NCBI GenBank assembly: GCA_946811185.2
Contig: OX328099.1
Location: forward strand, 19,991,859-20,055,858
Origin: Hippopus hippopus
Lineage: Eukaryota > Mollusca > Bivalvia > Cardiida > Cardiidae
Reading direction: 5' to 3'
Length of the DNA: 64,000 nt
Positions within the stretch are counted from its first letter, which is position 1; each line of letters begins with the position of its first letter. The position numbers and the translations under genes are program-made. The notes below the pieces were generated by a model, which made no database searches, was not told where the DNA came from, and saw nothing but the letters and a program-made list of their open reading frames with translations. Below are positions 63,888 through 64,000 of the stretch, in pieces.

Positions 63888-64000
63888 AACTCTCTATCAA
63901 ACGACAAATACAGAACTCACCTAAACTTGAAGCATTTGCAGACGACAATTCATGTGTAGCTCAAAGGATGATTTGTGTCTTTGAAAGGGTAAAAAAAAAA
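63888..64000 (-). mobile_element. palindromic MITE cut by window edge
   Basis: 'cttaactctctatcaaacga' through 'gtctttgaaagggtaaa'; the rest lies beyond the window. Confidence 0.75.

Overview
The window is animal DNA: AT-rich, with split genes, GT-AG introns and very dense repeats. The repeat landscape suggests a bivalve mollusc, probably a heterodont clam or mussel. It holds tRNA-headed SINEs, monomer arrays with 'GTCCGTCTGTC' edges, elements built around 'AGCCTGCGCAGTCCGC', and arrays read as 'gggccataactc'. The species call is inference from repeat style and was not searched.

Two protein genes can be assembled exon by exon, with reading phase preserved across every junction. On the + strand, 251-11977 carries the last eight coding exons (255 codons plus stop) of a homologue of ECPAS/ECM29, the proteasome adaptor and scaffold; the rest lies upstream of the window. 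On the - strand, 62778-23024 carries what looks like a complete SLC4A11-type transporter gene (SLC4 family; borate, proton/hydroxide and ammonia-related transport in vertebrates). It has 18 well-supported coding exons plus a probable 10-base first coding exon, giving 776 residues. The two genes converge on an 11-kb intergenic stretch that is almost entirely repeats.

The dominant feature is one short element of about 228 bp, present in about 65 full, partial or degenerate copies in both orientations. Its ends read TTAA|CCCTTTACC...GGTAAAGRG|TTAA, the pattern of a piggyBac-type non-autonomous transposon (MITE). At its centre is a palindrome of about 63 nt around 'GCTGGT(A/T)ACCAGC'. The palindrome is better kept than the flanks, and several copies carry matching changes in both arms. 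Copies share a TTAA with a neighbour, sit 10-30 bp from splice donors, and interrupt or are interrupted by SINEs.

Other structure, from left to right: a monomer element at 480-2555 split by about 1 kb of foreign sequence; a 156-bp tandem array (2950-4190); tRNA-derived SINEs; several copies of a repeat family ending in 'GGGGTATAAT'; a five-unit 53-bp minisatellite (23989-24254); a 4-kb element with roughly 150-bp terminal inverted repeats inside an SLC4A11 intron (29310-33358) holding GC-richer, possibly captured sequence; a 335-bp tandem duplication copying the 5' part of SLC4A11 exon 7 into a dead pseudo-exon (48854-48919); and a repeat array of about 145-bp units (49985-51315). I see no rRNA, functional tRNA, CRISPR or bacterial feature.
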